A DNA stretch of 25,192 nt from a virus. Positions 14,922-23,259 of this stretch are shown one piece after another (positions within the stretch are counted from its first letter, which is position 1; each line of letters opens with the position of its first letter). The notes beneath the pieces were generated by a model. The model saw nothing but the letters and a program-made list of their open reading frames with translations. It did not search any database and was not told where the DNA came from. Made by a program: the position numbers and the translations under genes. Location: positions 1 through 25,192 of IMG/VR virus record IMGVR_UViG_3300018043_000004. The stretch is one strand, 5' to 3'.

Positions 14922-16665
14922 TATTCAAAGTCTCCGGAAGATATACACTTGGATCTTGCTTATTAAACTGCCTCAAAACATCTGTCATAAATGCTGTAAG
15001 CTTACTCGCAGCATCCCTAGCAAAAGAATTAACCTCTGGCCCAAGCTGTTGCATATTAGCATTAGTCAAAAGCTTAATAACATAATCATAATGCCTCTGC
15101 ATCATTTGAACCAGCATTACATCAGACTGCTTTTCTACTTCCCTGTTAATCGAACCATTGCTCTGTGAAGCAGAAATAACTGCTTCCTTATTATCAATCA
15201 TCTTAAGAGCAGCTGAAATATTCTTCGCATCTTCCTCTCCAAACATTGCATAGTACTTAGAATCACTCTGATACTTAGCTTTTAATCCTGTAATAAGCCT
15301 TCCTACTTTAACATGTGAGTTTCTAAAATCTGCAATGTTCAGATCAATTCTATTATTCCCTTCTTGCATAACAGAGAAGGTACCAAAAGTATTGTATACA
15401 CCTTTTTTATTAAATGACCCTGCTCCTGATCCCTGAAATCCTTGAGCATCAATCCCTGTTCTTTGCTTAGCCAAGTCTAAAGCAAGCTGCTCTTCATCAA
15501 TTCCCCCTGTTTGTGGAGCACCAAAATTCATAGGCTCAATCTCTCCAGAAGCAGCAGGTACTTGAGCACCAGGGCAGATTTGATAATTAGGAGTCAGCTT
15601 AGAATTAGGATCTACTCGAATAAAATTGCTATTAGCAACAGTCTGAGCATCTCTCCGCTGACAATGAATCTGACTAACTTCTTCTTGAAAGTTACCAAGA
15701 ATCTCGCAAAGTCCATATCCATAAAGGCATCCAGAACGCTCAAGAAGTCTAGTGGCAATAAAAATACAACGATCATACTCAGAATAAATAATCTTAAGCA
15801 ATTGCTTTGTCTCAAAATGAAACCAAGCAATGAATTTCAGCTTGTTCTTACCAAACTTATAAAGCCCATGAATCTCATGAATATCCCACTCTCTAGTCCT
15901 ATCTGAATTTTGAACCTCAATACTAGCATCAGCAAGAGTAGATTGTGTTGTTTCTGTTGGCCCAGATCTATCACTATGTTGTAAAACTGCTTCAATAGCA
16001 TCAGAATTAAAGCTATCATCGTCTTGCTTATCTTTCAGCCATTGTTTTTTAACTCTAAGAATATGAGAAATAAACTTTGAGTTATCTAAGTTCGGCTCAG
16101 TCACATCGCTAAGCAAGCAATCAAAAGGAACAAACTCTGGCTTTGGTCCTTCAAACTCAGTATCTTCAATCTCCTGTCCAAGAGTAGTTCTCTTCCATAC
16201 TTTCTTTACAAGATAAGGTGTCTTAAGAAATCCAGTACCAAAAGAAATAATATCATCCAGCCACCTAGAATAAGTAGGGTATAAATCAAACTCCCAAGGA
16301 TCTGAACTCCAATAAGACAAAGCAATCTGCAAAGCCTTAGCAGGCTTGTCTACTTTACCTTTATAAGTCCCTGTAGTCTCCACTGGCCAAATTGGCTGTG
16401 TTTTAAAAACAGCAGCCATAACCCTAGCTTTCAAAGTATCCTTATGAATCCCAGCAATAGGCACCACAAGATTACAAGCATTCGGAAAAGGAAACTCCCT
16501 CTTATCCTCAAGAGGCTTTGCCTCAAGAATCCTTCTCCATTCAGTAAGCTTAGACTCAAACATAGTCTGAGTATCAGACTTCAAGTCTTTGATGGTATCA
16601 TAGCAATACTTTATGAAATCATCTTTCTTATCTCCAAGCTTTATCTTGTTTTCAGTTTCAATCAT
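14743..16665 (-). CDS. Portal protein (P22-like)
   Basis: This 640-aa protein forms the dodecameric DNA gate at the capsid vertex. The N-terminal helical part has LTEWRRILEAKPLEDKREFP and FPNACNLVVPIAG, typical of P22-type portals, then WLDDIISFGTGFLKTPYLVK and PEFVPFDCLLSDVTEPNLDN. Mid-protein there is LLERSGCLYGYGLCEILGNF and QEEVSQIHCQRRDAQTVANS, the stem/wing region. The C-terminal quarter is helical (LVQMMQRHYDYVIKLLTNAN) and ends in a Gln- then Gly/Pro/Asn-rich tail. That low-complexity tail (last 60 residues) is encoded by DNA that also codes for the N-terminus of the 129-aa protein. The ATG overlaps the stop of the 63-aa gene by one base. Confidence 0.88.
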   Translation of the reverse strand: MIETENKIKLGDKKDDFIKYCYDTIKDLKSDTQTMFESKLTEWRRILEAKPLEDKREFPFPNACNLVVPIAGIHKDTLKARVMAAVFKTQPIWPVETTGTYKGKVDKPAKALQIALSYWSSDPWEFDLYPTYSRWLDDIISFGTGFLKTPYLVKKVWKRTTLGQEIEDTEFEGPKPEFVPFDCLLSDVTEPNLDNSKFISHILRVKKQWLKDKQDDDSFNSDAIEAVLQHSDRSGPTETTQSTLADASIEVQNSDRTREWDIHEIHGLYKFGKNKLKFIAWFHFETKQLLKIIYSEYDRCIFIATRLLERSGCLYGYGLCEILGNFQEEVSQIHCQRRDAQTVANSNFIRVDPNSKLTPNYQICPGAQVPAASGEIEPMNFGAPQTGGIDEEQLALDLAKQRTGIDAQGFQGSGAGSFNKKGVYNTFGTFSVMQEGNNRIDLNIADFRNSHVKVGRLITGLKAKYQSDSKYYAMFGEEDAKNISAALKMIDNKEAVISASQSNGSINREVEKQSDVMLVQMMQRHYDYVIKLLTNANMQQLGPEVNSFARDAASKLTAFMTDVLRQFNKQDPSVYLPETLNNEQFQQLQQQSKQQQQGNKQGGSLQNPASQANGLPGMGAINGGIPGGNGGFAGSPGSIQ

Positions 16666-16856
16666 TAGCTTGCTTTCTTGTTTAGGCTCTCTGTGAAACT
16701 TCTAATTGCAGCTGTAATAGCTGCTAAGTTATCTGTAATCAGCTCAAGATTAGAGGCGATCTTAACAATATTCGGCTTTATAAAATCTAACTGAGCCTGG
16801 ATATCATCAGACAGCCCCTGGAGTTTTGTACCTGCTTTGTCTAGTTCTCCTAACAT
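16665..16856 (-). CDS. Small helical protein, unknown
   Basis: This 63-aa, almost entirely helical protein (LGELDKAGTKLQGLSDDIQA and NLELITDNLAAITAAIRSFT) has heptad-like spacing of hydrophobic residues, so a coiled coil is likely. It has no membrane span. AGGAG lies about 6 nt before the ATG, and its stop overlaps the portal start by one base (TAATG), coupling it to the portal. I do not recognise a family. Possible roles include a portal or terminase accessory factor, inferred only from position. Confidence 0.7.
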   Translation of the reverse strand: MLGELDKAGTKLQGLSDDIQAQLDFIKPNIVKIASNLELITDNLAAITAAIRSFTESLNKKAS

Positions 16857-16864
16857 TTTTGCTC

Positions 16865-17320
16865 CTATTTAGTAGTTGTAGGATTGGTAGAAGGAGCAAC
16901 AACAGTAGAAGCACTTGGAGCCGCAGGCTCAGGAGCTAGCTTTGCTAAAGCTAGCAAGGTATTTAAACCAGTTTGCAATCCAGCAACAATTCCATTCATA
17001 ATCAACTGGCTGTGGGCATTCTTAATATTAATAGCTCCCGAATTTACCAAGGTATCTACCATCACAGCAAGAGAATTAATATCCGAAGTAACATCTCCAC
17101 CAGCAGCTTGTGCATTTTGAATTGCTGTAATTGCTGTTTGGATCTTGTTTAGTTGCAAGCTTACTGTCTGATAATCCCCAGCAGCCACATAACCACTTTG
17201 ATACAAAGACTGCAAAGTTGTAATTGCAGTTGTCAAAGGCACTTGGATCAAAGTTAGTGTAATTGTTGTTGCACGATTAGCATTTTTGAAAAGCGATTCG
17301 ATCTTTGAAATAAGACTCAT
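16865..17320 (-). CDS. Unknown helical protein with Ala/Thr-rich C-terminal tail
   Basis: This 151-aa protein opens MSLISKIESLFKNANRATTI, then an amphipathic Ala/Thr/Leu/Gln-rich helical region (TTAITTLQSLYQSGYVAAGD, LNKIQTAITAIQNAQAAGGD). A hydrophobic segment (IMNGIVAGLQTGLNTLLALA, about residues 106-125) precedes a Pro/Ser/Thr tail (PEPAAPSASTVVAPSTNPTT). AAGGA lies about 9 nt before the ATG. The hydrophobic segment could be membrane-associated. I do not recognise a family. It forms a cluster with the 63-, 69- and 54-aa proteins between the terminase and portal genes. Confidence 0.7.
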   Translation of the reverse strand: MSLISKIESLFKNANRATTITLTLIQVPLTTAITTLQSLYQSGYVAAGDYQTVSLQLNKIQTAITAIQNAQAAGGDVTSDINSLAVMVDTLVNSGAINIKNAHSQLIMNGIVAGLQTGLNTLLALAKLAPEPAAPSASTVVAPSTNPTTTK

Positions 17321-17345
17321 TGTTCTTTATCCTTTATTTAAGTTT

Positions 17346-17555
17346 TTATTTCTTCTCTGGAGGCACATAAGCTACTGATGCAGAAGTTCCATCGGGATTA
17401 TAATTATGATTCACTAATCCAAGAATCGTCTGCATTACTGAAATCCCACCAGTAACATAAATCTTATACTCCGGAGGAACAAAAGCAGAAGCAAAATTAG
17501 CTACCTGCAATCCAGTTAGAAGAACTTGTGCAATTGAATGTGTGCTTAGTTTCAT
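17346..17555 (-). CDS. 69-aa membrane-type protein, holin candidate
   Basis: The protein has an N-terminal hydrophobic segment (IAQVLLTGLQVANFASAFVP, about residues 8-27) and a second (IYVTGGISVMQTILGLVNHN, about 32-51). A tail with NYNPDGTSASVAYVPPEKK follows. N-P-D-G-T followed by A-Y-x-P-P is a recurring tail motif in small phage and bacterial membrane proteins as I recall it. Two spans and this size fit a small holin-like protein. It competes with the 58-aa protein at 9144-9320 for that role. The start is two bases from the stop of the 54-aa gene. Confidence 0.65.
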   Translation of the reverse strand: MKLSTHSIAQVLLTGLQVANFASAFVPPEYKIYVTGGISVMQTILGLVNHNYNPDGTSASVAYVPPEKK

Positions 17556-17556
17556 T

Positions 17557-17721
17557 TTATTCTTTCTCCATAGTCAAAATAATAACAAACTGTCCCTTAG
17601 CTTCTTTCTCTACTTTCCAACCATCTTGCTCATGTTGCTGTTGTATTACAGAAGCTCTGTGTACAAAATCCTCATAACTTTCACTTTCCATTCTTAAAAC
17701 ATCTATGAAGTCATAAACCAT
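17557..17721 (-). CDS. 54-aa small protein, unknown
   Basis: A short gene lies between the large terminase and the 69-aa protein. AGGAG lies about 7 nt before its ATG at 17721, a strong ribosome site near the terminase stop, and it ends just before the next start. The translation begins MVYDFIDVLRMESESYEDFV and continues with QDGWKVEKEAKGQFVIILTM, a helix followed by a beta-hairpin-like segment (G-W-K-V-E then F-V-I-I-L). This resembles tiny one-domain proteins with a G-W motif, but no function can be assigned. Confidence 0.65.
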   Translation of the reverse strand: MVYDFIDVLRMESESYEDFVHRASVIQQQHEQDGWKVEKEAKGQFVIILTMEKE

Positions 17722-17735
17722 TACTTATCTCCTGA

Positions 17736-19499
17736 CTATCCATATTTCTGCACATGCACCTTGTTTGGAATCTGAACACTCCCAGAAGGCAACCAAGCAA
17801 TCTTGCTATTTACTGAAATAGGCTTATTGATATTCTGCACCAATCTCTGATTCGCTTTATACCACTCACTCATAGTATTAGCATCCACTACTTTATCTAA
17901 GAGATTAGGACAATAAGCAAGAGCATCAAGCAGATCCCAAGTTTTGCTCTTAGGAAAGCTTAAATATTCTGAAAGAAAATCCTGCTGGCTTCTCTGCACA
18001 TAAAAAGAACCTCTTTCAAAAATAGGAGCAAGCATTGATCTTACTCTCCATTCTTTCTTTCTGCTAAGAATCCCATCAGGTCCTTCTACTTCTCCTTTCA
18101 ATTCCTTCACTTTCAAAGGCCAAGTAGCAGATTTATTCAACAACTGCAAAGCATAAGCACAATACTTCTGAGCTGCAATTATCTCAAAACCTACTTCTCT
18201 AACCCTCCACTTCTCTGCCATTCTATACAAATTGGCATAAAACTTCTCATAAGAACATCTCTCTGCAAAGTATTCAAGCAAGTAATAATTCGCACTAACT
18301 CCACTTCCTTCCATTCCAAGACAAACAATTGCATGTCTACTCCTGCCATGCCCAGCATTGCCAGAATGGTTAGGGTCAACAGCAATGACAATCCTAAGAG
18401 TTCTACAGTAAATATCCTTTTTAATCTCTCCATTTTTTACTTCAGTCTTTATTATTCTTTTCTTATCCTGATCCTCTCCTAGAGTAAAATAATTTAAGAA
18501 GCATTCTTTGAAGTCCGCGTCCTCAGCAGAAATAGGAGAATTAAGATATTGGCAACTAAAATAGTAATTCCCAAACCTCCTTTTGATCCTATCCAGCTCA
18601 GTAAAATTAAAACGCTCAGGAAAAATAATCCTATCGGCAAGGTGCATATCACAACAACCGCCAATAGCAGAGTGAGTCTCAAAAGAGAATTCAGGTTCTT
18701 GTTCTTTGATGTGTGCATTTAAATCCTGAAAAGACCATCTATTTCCAATAATTAATTCATCATTCTCTTTCCCAGCTTCGTCTTTATCAAAAGCACCTGG
18801 GAGAAGTTTATGATAATCAATTACTTTATCCATTGTAGCTTGCTGTTCAATAGCTGCTTTGCCTACAAGGTCATCTTCTACAATCATGTGATAGTGCCTA
18901 GATTGTAAAGCATTTCCTACACCAAGAAAGTCAAAAGTTCCCTCACCATGAATGCCTCTATCAGAAGACTGTCCTTTGCTAATAGGCAATCTCATTTGTA
19001 AAGACCTAGCATTCCAAGTATCTTGCTTTGTAGGAAGTGTTTCTGGAAACAACATTCTATACATGGCATTCGACATTACATGCTTAGAAATTAAACTGCC
19101 AAGAATCCTAGCATTAGAATCAGTATTTGTGACAAGCAAAATACGAATAAAAGGATTATGCATCAATTGCATAAACCTAATAAACTTGTCTGAATATCCA
19201 AGTTTCAAAAAAGCTTCTTCATCTTGTATTGTAAAAGGCAAAGCTCTCCAGAGGCTATTTCCTTCAGAATGAATTGTAGTCTTGTAATGTCCTCTAGGAT
19301 ACTCAATTACATCTTTAATGTGTTCTCTTTCAAGCCTTTCACACATGTATCTATGCAGAGTATCATTTAGTTTACTTCTTTGAAGCCCGTGTTTTATAAA
19401 GAAATAAAGAGAACCCAAGCAATTGAGTTTTAAAGCCTGTAACTGAGCGCTGTGAGTAGGCTCTTTGCTAGCATCTATTATGTGAAATTTCTCAATCAT
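17736..19499 (-). CDS. terL: Terminase large subunit
   Basis: The 587-aa DNA-packaging motor couples ATP hydrolysis to DNA translocation and cuts the concatemer. ATPase motifs visible are a Walker-A-like VIEYPRGHYKTT (residues about 64-75), a coupling segment ILLVTNTDSNARILGSLI, and a Walker B HMIVEDDLV (about 204-212, with E208-D209-D210). The C-terminal RNase H-like nuclease has the expected acidic residues in VIAVDPN (D375), VGFEI (E439) and LLDALAY (D525). The length is normal. It is the most reliable marker of a tailed phage in this window. The start has no clear ribosome site. It lies downstream of the 151-aa secreted protein gene rather than directly after the small subunit, so extra genes have been inserted between the two terminase genes. 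Confidence 0.9.
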   Translation of the reverse strand: MIEKFHIIDASKEPTHSAQLQALKLNCLGSLYFFIKHGLQRSKLNDTLHRYMCERLEREHIKDVIEYPRGHYKTTIHSEGNSLWRALPFTIQDEEAFLKLGYSDKFIRFMQLMHNPFIRILLVTNTDSNARILGSLISKHVMSNAMYRMLFPETLPTKQDTWNARSLQMRLPISKGQSSDRGIHGEGTFDFLGVGNALQSRHYHMIVEDDLVGKAAIEQQATMDKVIDYHKLLPGAFDKDEAGKENDELIIGNRWSFQDLNAHIKEQEPEFSFETHSAIGGCCDMHLADRIIFPERFNFTELDRIKRRFGNYYFSCQYLNSPISAEDADFKECFLNYFTLGEDQDKKRIIKTEVKNGEIKKDIYCRTLRIVIAVDPNHSGNAGHGRSRHAIVCLGMEGSGVSANYYLLEYFAERCSYEKFYANLYRMAEKWRVREVGFEIIAAQKYCAYALQLLNKSATWPLKVKELKGEVEGPDGILSRKKEWRVRSMLAPIFERGSFYVQRSQQDFLSEYLSFPKSKTWDLLDALAYCPNLLDKVVDANTMSEWYKANQRLVQNINKPISVNSKIAWLPSGSVQIPNKVHVQKYG

Positions 19500-19529
19500 A
19501 TAGCAAACTCGGCTGCTTAGGAAGCTTAG

Positions 19530-19985
19530 TTACCTGCCAAAACTCTTCTCAAAATTCCTATAACTCTGATAATTATGAATCACCACCCAAGTCTTCAAAG
19601 CACTCACAGCAAAAGAAACTACCTGAGAAAATCTCTCATTCCCATGATGCCTTTCTGTCCAGTTAGAAGAAGCATTTGTTAAAAGAACAGAGCCTGCTGT
19701 ATACAACCCACCCAAAGGCTCATGCCTTAGCAAAGGAGCTAGAATAGGATTTGCTTCATGGTAGCCTGAATTTACAAAAGCTTGGTTAGAAAGATAGTAT
19801 TTTGTAGAAGAATAATCTCCTACAGTAAGAACATCTGAATAGATATTCAGACCTGTGCTTAGCTTCTCAACATGAGAACACTGATCCTTTACAACAGGAG
19901 AAAAATATGAAAGCTTGCTAGGCTTCTGACAAGTCTGTGCTTGAATTGCAATTGAAAGAAAGAATAATAAAGTTAACTTTTTCAT
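19530..19985 (-). CDS. Secreted or membrane protein with Glu-Ala-Asn-Pro motif, unknown
   Basis: This 151-aa protein opens with a signal peptide (MKKLTLLFFLSIAIQAQTCQ, cleavage probable near residue 17). The body contains NIYSDVLTVGDYSSTKYYLS and VNSGYHEANPILAPLL, the D...T...G..E.NP pattern of small membrane proteins (DUF5658-like by pattern, not confirmed), then LYTAGSVLLTNASSNWTERH and a second hydrophobic stretch. Two weak membrane segments are plausible. It sits between the fibre and terminase genes as an extra insertion. It could act on the host envelope, for example in exclusion of other phages, but no function is known. Confidence 0.7.
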   Translation of the reverse strand: MKKLTLLFFLSIAIQAQTCQKPSKLSYFSPVVKDQCSHVEKLSTGLNIYSDVLTVGDYSSTKYYLSNQAFVNSGYHEANPILAPLLRHEPLGGLYTAGSVLLTNASSNWTERHHGNERFSQVVSFAVSALKTWVVIHNYQSYRNFEKSFGR

Positions 19986-20003
19986 ATAATACTCTAATTC
20001 TTT

Positions 20004-21326
20004 TTACTGTACCTGCAAGATTGTACCTGATACGTTGTATGTCACACTGGTAAATGTTCCAGATGTTTTGACAGTGATAGCTCCAGCCGTTGAAGTGTTT
20101 ATCTGCAAGGACGACCCCGCATAATTACCTGTTGTATTCGCAGTAGGCGATACCAATGTTAATGTTTGCCCGCTTCCATTGTCATCTGTATATGTAACTT
20201 GGCACGAAAAAAGATCGGTTGTAGCAGCAGTTACATTCACAAAACAGGAAACCAAGAAAACATGCTGTGCATTGCTTGGTGTAACAGATGTTACATTAGA
20301 CACTGCTGCTGTTTGTGCAGCCGAGCGTCCATAAGCTACAATGGTAGAAATTCCGAAGTTTCCAACTGTGGGCACGGTGTTCACTTCTGTAACAACTCCG
20401 TTGGTGCTCACATGAAAAATGCCACCGCCCACTGATAGGCCGCCCGATCCTGTAATGTTGGTTGTCCCAGCAGAAAGGCGAATGTCACTATTACCACCGG
20501 CGTCGCACATTTGAAACCCTATCACATTGTCAAGCTGCATACCTGCTTCAGTAAATCCTATAAACGAATACTGTGGATTGCAGGTTCCGGATGAAAGAAT
20601 CGGTGCCTGCAATTGTCCTGTGGCTCCGGTACTTCCTGTTGGTCCGCTGTAGGTGAAAGAACTACTACTAACAGTAGTTGCAGATGTAAAGACGGCAACC
20701 TGATTTGTAGCTCCATTAACACCGCCTGGTCCCGTAGAGCCTGTAGCTCCAGTATTACCAGTCTGGCCGGTTGGACCTGTACTCCCACCAGACTTAAGAG
20801 GGTTTGCTGTAAAACCTTGTAAAACAACAGTCACTGTTGAAGAATTGCTCAGAGCATTTACATTAATCCTTACAAAATTATAAGCTGCTGCTGTAGAAGT
20901 TGTAAAATAACCAGCAGAAGTACATGTTTGATTTCCAATAACATTTCCAGCAGACCATGTAGTATTATCAGCAGAGCTATCAACAGCAACAGTGCAAGAG
21001 GCTGGCCCAGAACCACTTACTACAGTAGGATAGAATAAAATCCTCCACCATAGACTCTGACTATTAAGAGTAGTAGAAGGAGGCAAAGCAGCTCCAGAAG
21101 GACAAGAGACTACCACTGAATTCTGAGTACAGGTAAAAGACCCAGAAGAAGAAGTAGTAAAAGTAATAGTCTGTGTCAAAACTGGAGGATCAGCAAAGAC
21201 TTTCTTATGCGGATTCAAAGTATCAGACAGAATAATATAGAGCATAAGACTTACAAGCCCAATATATCCTATCCAAAAAGTTCCTTGCTTTACTTTGTAT
21301 GCTAAAAACTGTTTGATATTATCCAT
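20004..21326 (-). CDS. Collagen-like fibre protein with N-terminal membrane anchor
   Basis: The start chosen is the ATG at 21326 (MDNIKQFLAYKVKQGTFWIG) with AGGA about 8 nt upstream; an ATG at 21344 also exists. The protein has 440 aa. Residues about 15-35 are a hydrophobic segment (WIGYIGLVSLMLYIILSD), an anchor or uncleaved signal. A Cys-containing beta domain follows (ASCTVAVDSSA, NQTCTSAGYF, NFVRINVNAL), shared with the protein at 10536-11237. Then come about eight Gly-x-Thr triplets of collagen type (GPTGQTGNTGATGSTG). The C-terminal beta domain ends with SCFVNVTAATTDLFSCQVTY and TYNVSGTILQVQ. The likely role is a surface fibre or receptor-binding protein. The DNA coding for the distal part is visibly richer in G and C than the rest. 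Confidence 0.7.
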   Translation of the reverse strand: MDNIKQFLAYKVKQGTFWIGYIGLVSLMLYIILSDTLNPHKKVFADPPVLTQTITFTTSSSGSFTCTQNSVVVSCPSGAALPPSTTLNSQSLWWRILFYPTVVSGSGPASCTVAVDSSADNTTWSAGNVIGNQTCTSAGYFTTSTAAAYNFVRINVNALSNSSTVTVVLQGFTANPLKSGGSTGPTGQTGNTGATGSTGPGGVNGATNQVAVFTSATTVSSSSFTYSGPTGSTGATGQLQAPILSSGTCNPQYSFIGFTEAGMQLDNVIGFQMCDAGGNSDIRLSAGTTNITGSGGLSVGGGIFHVSTNGVVTEVNTVPTVGNFGISTIVAYGRSAAQTAAVSNVTSVTPSNAQHVFLVSCFVNVTAATTDLFSCQVTYTDDNGSGQTLTLVSPTANTTGNYAGSSLQINTSTAGAITVKTSGTFTSVTYNVSGTILQVQ

Positions 21327-21774
21327 CGTAGAAATCCTCATCATTTATAAGAGAATCAAGTTCTAAACCAATCTCTCTTGCTGCTAGACATTCTATCATA
21401 TAAGCAAATTCATGTTGCTTTCTATAAGGAGCCTTTTCATGAAATCCATGTTCTGAAAAGCCATCTTTGATAACTTGCTCCTTTGAAATACCCATGTCAA
21501 AATCATCTACTTGCTTCTGAGTAATTCCTTCAAAACTACAATGCATTGCTTCTATGAATTCATGCAGAGCAAGAAGATATTCTTTCTTTGAAGAATCTGG
21601 ACCTTCTTGTTTAGAAACTAAAATACACAAAGTCCTAGATTGAAATACACCACTTTTTTCTACAAAAAACCAGTCACCTAATGTTTCATATCTCTGCTCG
21701 CTTTGAGGAATAGCTTCAATTTGAATCTTTGGAAATTCAAATTTCTTAATCTTATCTATTTTGTTCAATGACAT
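21319..21774 (-). CDS. Conserved phage protein with His-Glu helix, function unknown
   Basis: This 151-aa protein is beta-rich at its N-terminus (FEFPKIQIEAIP, LGDWFFVEKSGVF) and helical after about residue 65. Its helix LLALHEFIEAMHCSFEGITQ (H71, E72 and E75) and the later APYRKQHEFAYMIECLAARE (with H and E) suggest a possible metal site. The combination HE-x-x-E-A, G-I, D-F-D, A-P-Y-R-x-Q-H and E-x-x-A-x-x-x-G-L occurs in small phage proteins of unknown function, as I recall. It overlaps the fibre gene by 8 nt and precedes it, and sits after the small terminase. Not a typical metalloprotease, since the canonical HExxH is absent. Confidence 0.7.
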   Translation of the reverse strand: MSLNKIDKIKKFEFPKIQIEAIPQSEQRYETLGDWFFVEKSGVFQSRTLCILVSKQEGPDSSKKEYLLALHEFIEAMHCSFEGITQKQVDDFDMGISKEQVIKDGFSEHGFHEKAPYRKQHEFAYMIECLAAREIGLELDSLINDEDFYDG

Positions 21775-21791
21775 AACTATTTCCTTGGTTT

Positions 21792-22454
21792 CTATGCTAT
21801 TTGCTCTTGCAATTGTTTTGATGTTACATTTACTTCAGTAGGACTCTGCTTTGCAAATTCTTCTTTGCAGCTTTTCAAAGCTTGGTTTAGAACATTTACA
21901 GAAAGATTTACTGTGGTATCATTTGCTTTATCATTCACACTCTGCTCTGTAAAAGTCCTTCGCGGATCGAGTTTTAGAATAGTCCTAGCAGCTTCCATTC
22001 TAGTTTTCAAATCTGCCTTTGGAGATTCAATTGCTTCAAAGAATGTCTTCATAGCCCCCGGCACATGCTGAGTCCAAGCTTCATGCATTGCTTCAATATT
22101 ATCTGTCAAAGTCTCATCTACAATCTTCGCTCTCCTTTTCCTTTCGATCCGCTCTGCTTCTTGATATTCTGCCATGTTATAATACACAGATAAATTCGCT
22201 TGGTTTTTAAAACCAACATAACCAGCTATCTGAGCATCTTTCAAATCAGGTCTGTGTACTCTGAGTTTGGCAATTTCTAAGAGCTTGGATCTTACTTTAG
22301 GAGAGAGATGAAGCAAGAAGTATTCTTCTGGAATAGTAAATGGGCTAGTAGAAGGCAATGTATTAATGCATGGATTTAATACACTGCCTTGCAAACTAGC
22401 CCCAGCCGGCGCGGGTGGAGTTTGAGAAGCAATATTAGCACTTGTTATTTGCAT
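21792..22454 (-). CDS. Terminase small subunit (probable)
   Basis: This 220-aa protein probably binds the packaging site and hands DNA to the large terminase. Residues 1-45 are disordered Pro/Ser/Ala-rich. A helix-turn-helix-like segment follows (LRVHRPDLKDAQIAGYVGFK, then NQANLSVYYNMAEYQEAERI), typical of small terminases. A charged helical middle (IERKRRAKIVDETLTDNIEA) and an amphipathic C-terminal helix with oligomerisation potential (NLSVNVLNQALKSCKEEFAK) complete it. It is the first gene of the minus-strand operon, next to the divergent region, as small terminases often are. Its ribosome site is weak. Similarity is by pattern only. Confidence 0.6.
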   Translation of the reverse strand: MQITSANIASQTPPAPAGASLQGSVLNPCINTLPSTSPFTIPEEYFLLHLSPKVRSKLLEIAKLRVHRPDLKDAQIAGYVGFKNQANLSVYYNMAEYQEAERIERKRRAKIVDETLTDNIEAMHEAWTQHVPGAMKTFFEAIESPKADLKTRMEAARTILKLDPRRTFTEQSVNDKANDTTVNLSVNVLNQALKSCKEEFAKQSPTEVNVTSKQLQEQIA

Positions 22455-23020
22455 AGTCTAGCTTTCATTTTAAAACTGCAAAATTGGCATCCCGCACTTT
22501 TTATGGAGGCGGACCCTTCACCTTTTGGCCGTAAAGCATGGTCTATGACTGGCAGGATTTTCTCTCCTTATATCTCATGTTGCCTTAAGCAACGCCAGCA
22601 ACGCTTTAAGCCACTGAGTATAACTCAAGCTAAACTAAGGTTCTCATAGAACAAAGGGGCTTGTCAAGGTATTTCTTGGGATATGTTTGGGGAATAATAA
22701 GGCTGAGAATTGCATTTCAAGTGCGTACAGGAGGGCATTCTACCCCCTCCCACCCACCTTCCCAACACAAGCCAAACATATTCCATCCTCCTCACTCTGT
22801 TTTATTAAACCCATCTAGCAACAAAACAAGCAAACACAAACAATCCTCCCCTTTTTATGCTTACTCATTTTTTATATTTGCAAAAGTGCAATTTTCTGAA
22901 AAATTTTATAAGGATTCCTCAGCAATTTTATTGCCAAAGTTGGCCTTTTTGGGAGGGTGGTGGTTATTTTACATATTTTTACTTTAAGATGTAAAGCGAA
23001 AGAAAGGCGAAGTAGTAGAG
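22455..23020. other. Divergent noncoding region, left part
   Basis: I see no convincing gene here. The stretch has three visible features. An inverted pair at 22678-22693 and 22779-22794 shares GATATGTTTGG-like arms on opposite strands. A hairpin at 22730-22750 has arms GGAGGG and CCCTCC with a 9-nt loop. From about 22850 the DNA is AT-rich (TTTTTTATATTTGC, AAAATTTTATAAGG), which could be an unwinding element next to the repeats that follow. A minus-strand frame ending over the small-terminase start (about 22460-22560) has two Cys pairs but an in-frame stop and no ATG. Promoters for the two divergent operons probably lie in this region, but none is clear. Confidence 0.5.
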
Positions 23021-23259
23021 ACTAGGACTACACTAGTCCTAGGTCTTTGTTAAGTGATTGAAAACAAAGCTAGGAACATTTGAAGTACTGTGTAAAACAT
23101 TCTTACATAGTACTTGATTGCTAAGTGCTTTGTTATCAATGGGCCTAGGACTATGATGGTCCTAGGATAGTATTACTAAGTTGTAACATTGTTATTTACT
23201 ACTAAGTAACAATTACTTAGTAGTAAGTAAGGACTAGGACTAGTTTGGTCCTAGGACTA
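23021..23259. repeat. Iteron-like nested palindrome cluster (5x CTAGGACTA)
   Basis: Five copies of CTAGGACTA occur within 240 bp: 23022-23030, 23145-23153, 23234-23242 and 23251-23259 on the plus strand, and 23034-23042 as the complement. They form three short dyads: 23022-23042 (9-bp arms), 23144-23166 (8-bp arms) and 23234-23254 (7-bp arms). They also form long-range pairs. TAGTCCTAGG at 23034-23043 faces CCTAGGACTA at 23144-23153. Nested inside are 23057-23069 with 23128-23140 (one mismatch) and 23083-23095 with 23103-23115 (13-bp arms, one G-T). Together these make a dyad of about 120 nt. Phage origins and multi-operator regions look like this. Which of the two it is cannot be told from sequence. 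Confidence 0.75.
23196..23226. repeat. Perfect 14-bp inverted repeat
   Basis: TTACTACTAAGTAA at 23196-23209 is followed by CAA and then its exact complement TTACTTAGTAGTAA at 23213-23226. With a 3-nt loop this is a strong cruciform or hairpin, lying between the second and third CTAGGAC dyads. No T-run follows, so it is not a typical terminator. A protein-binding dyad or origin hairpin is more likely. Confidence 0.8.

Noticed and set aside
22389-22649. Plus-strand frame of 86 codons overlapping the small-terminase start
   Set aside because: It runs antisense through the beginning of a better-supported gene and has no ribosome site.
22661-22987. Plus-strand frame of 108 codons starting with TTG
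   Set aside because: Start codon sits too close to a poor AAGGGG site, and the translation is driven by local base composition (Pro/His/Ser then Phe/Leu runs) with no domain pattern.
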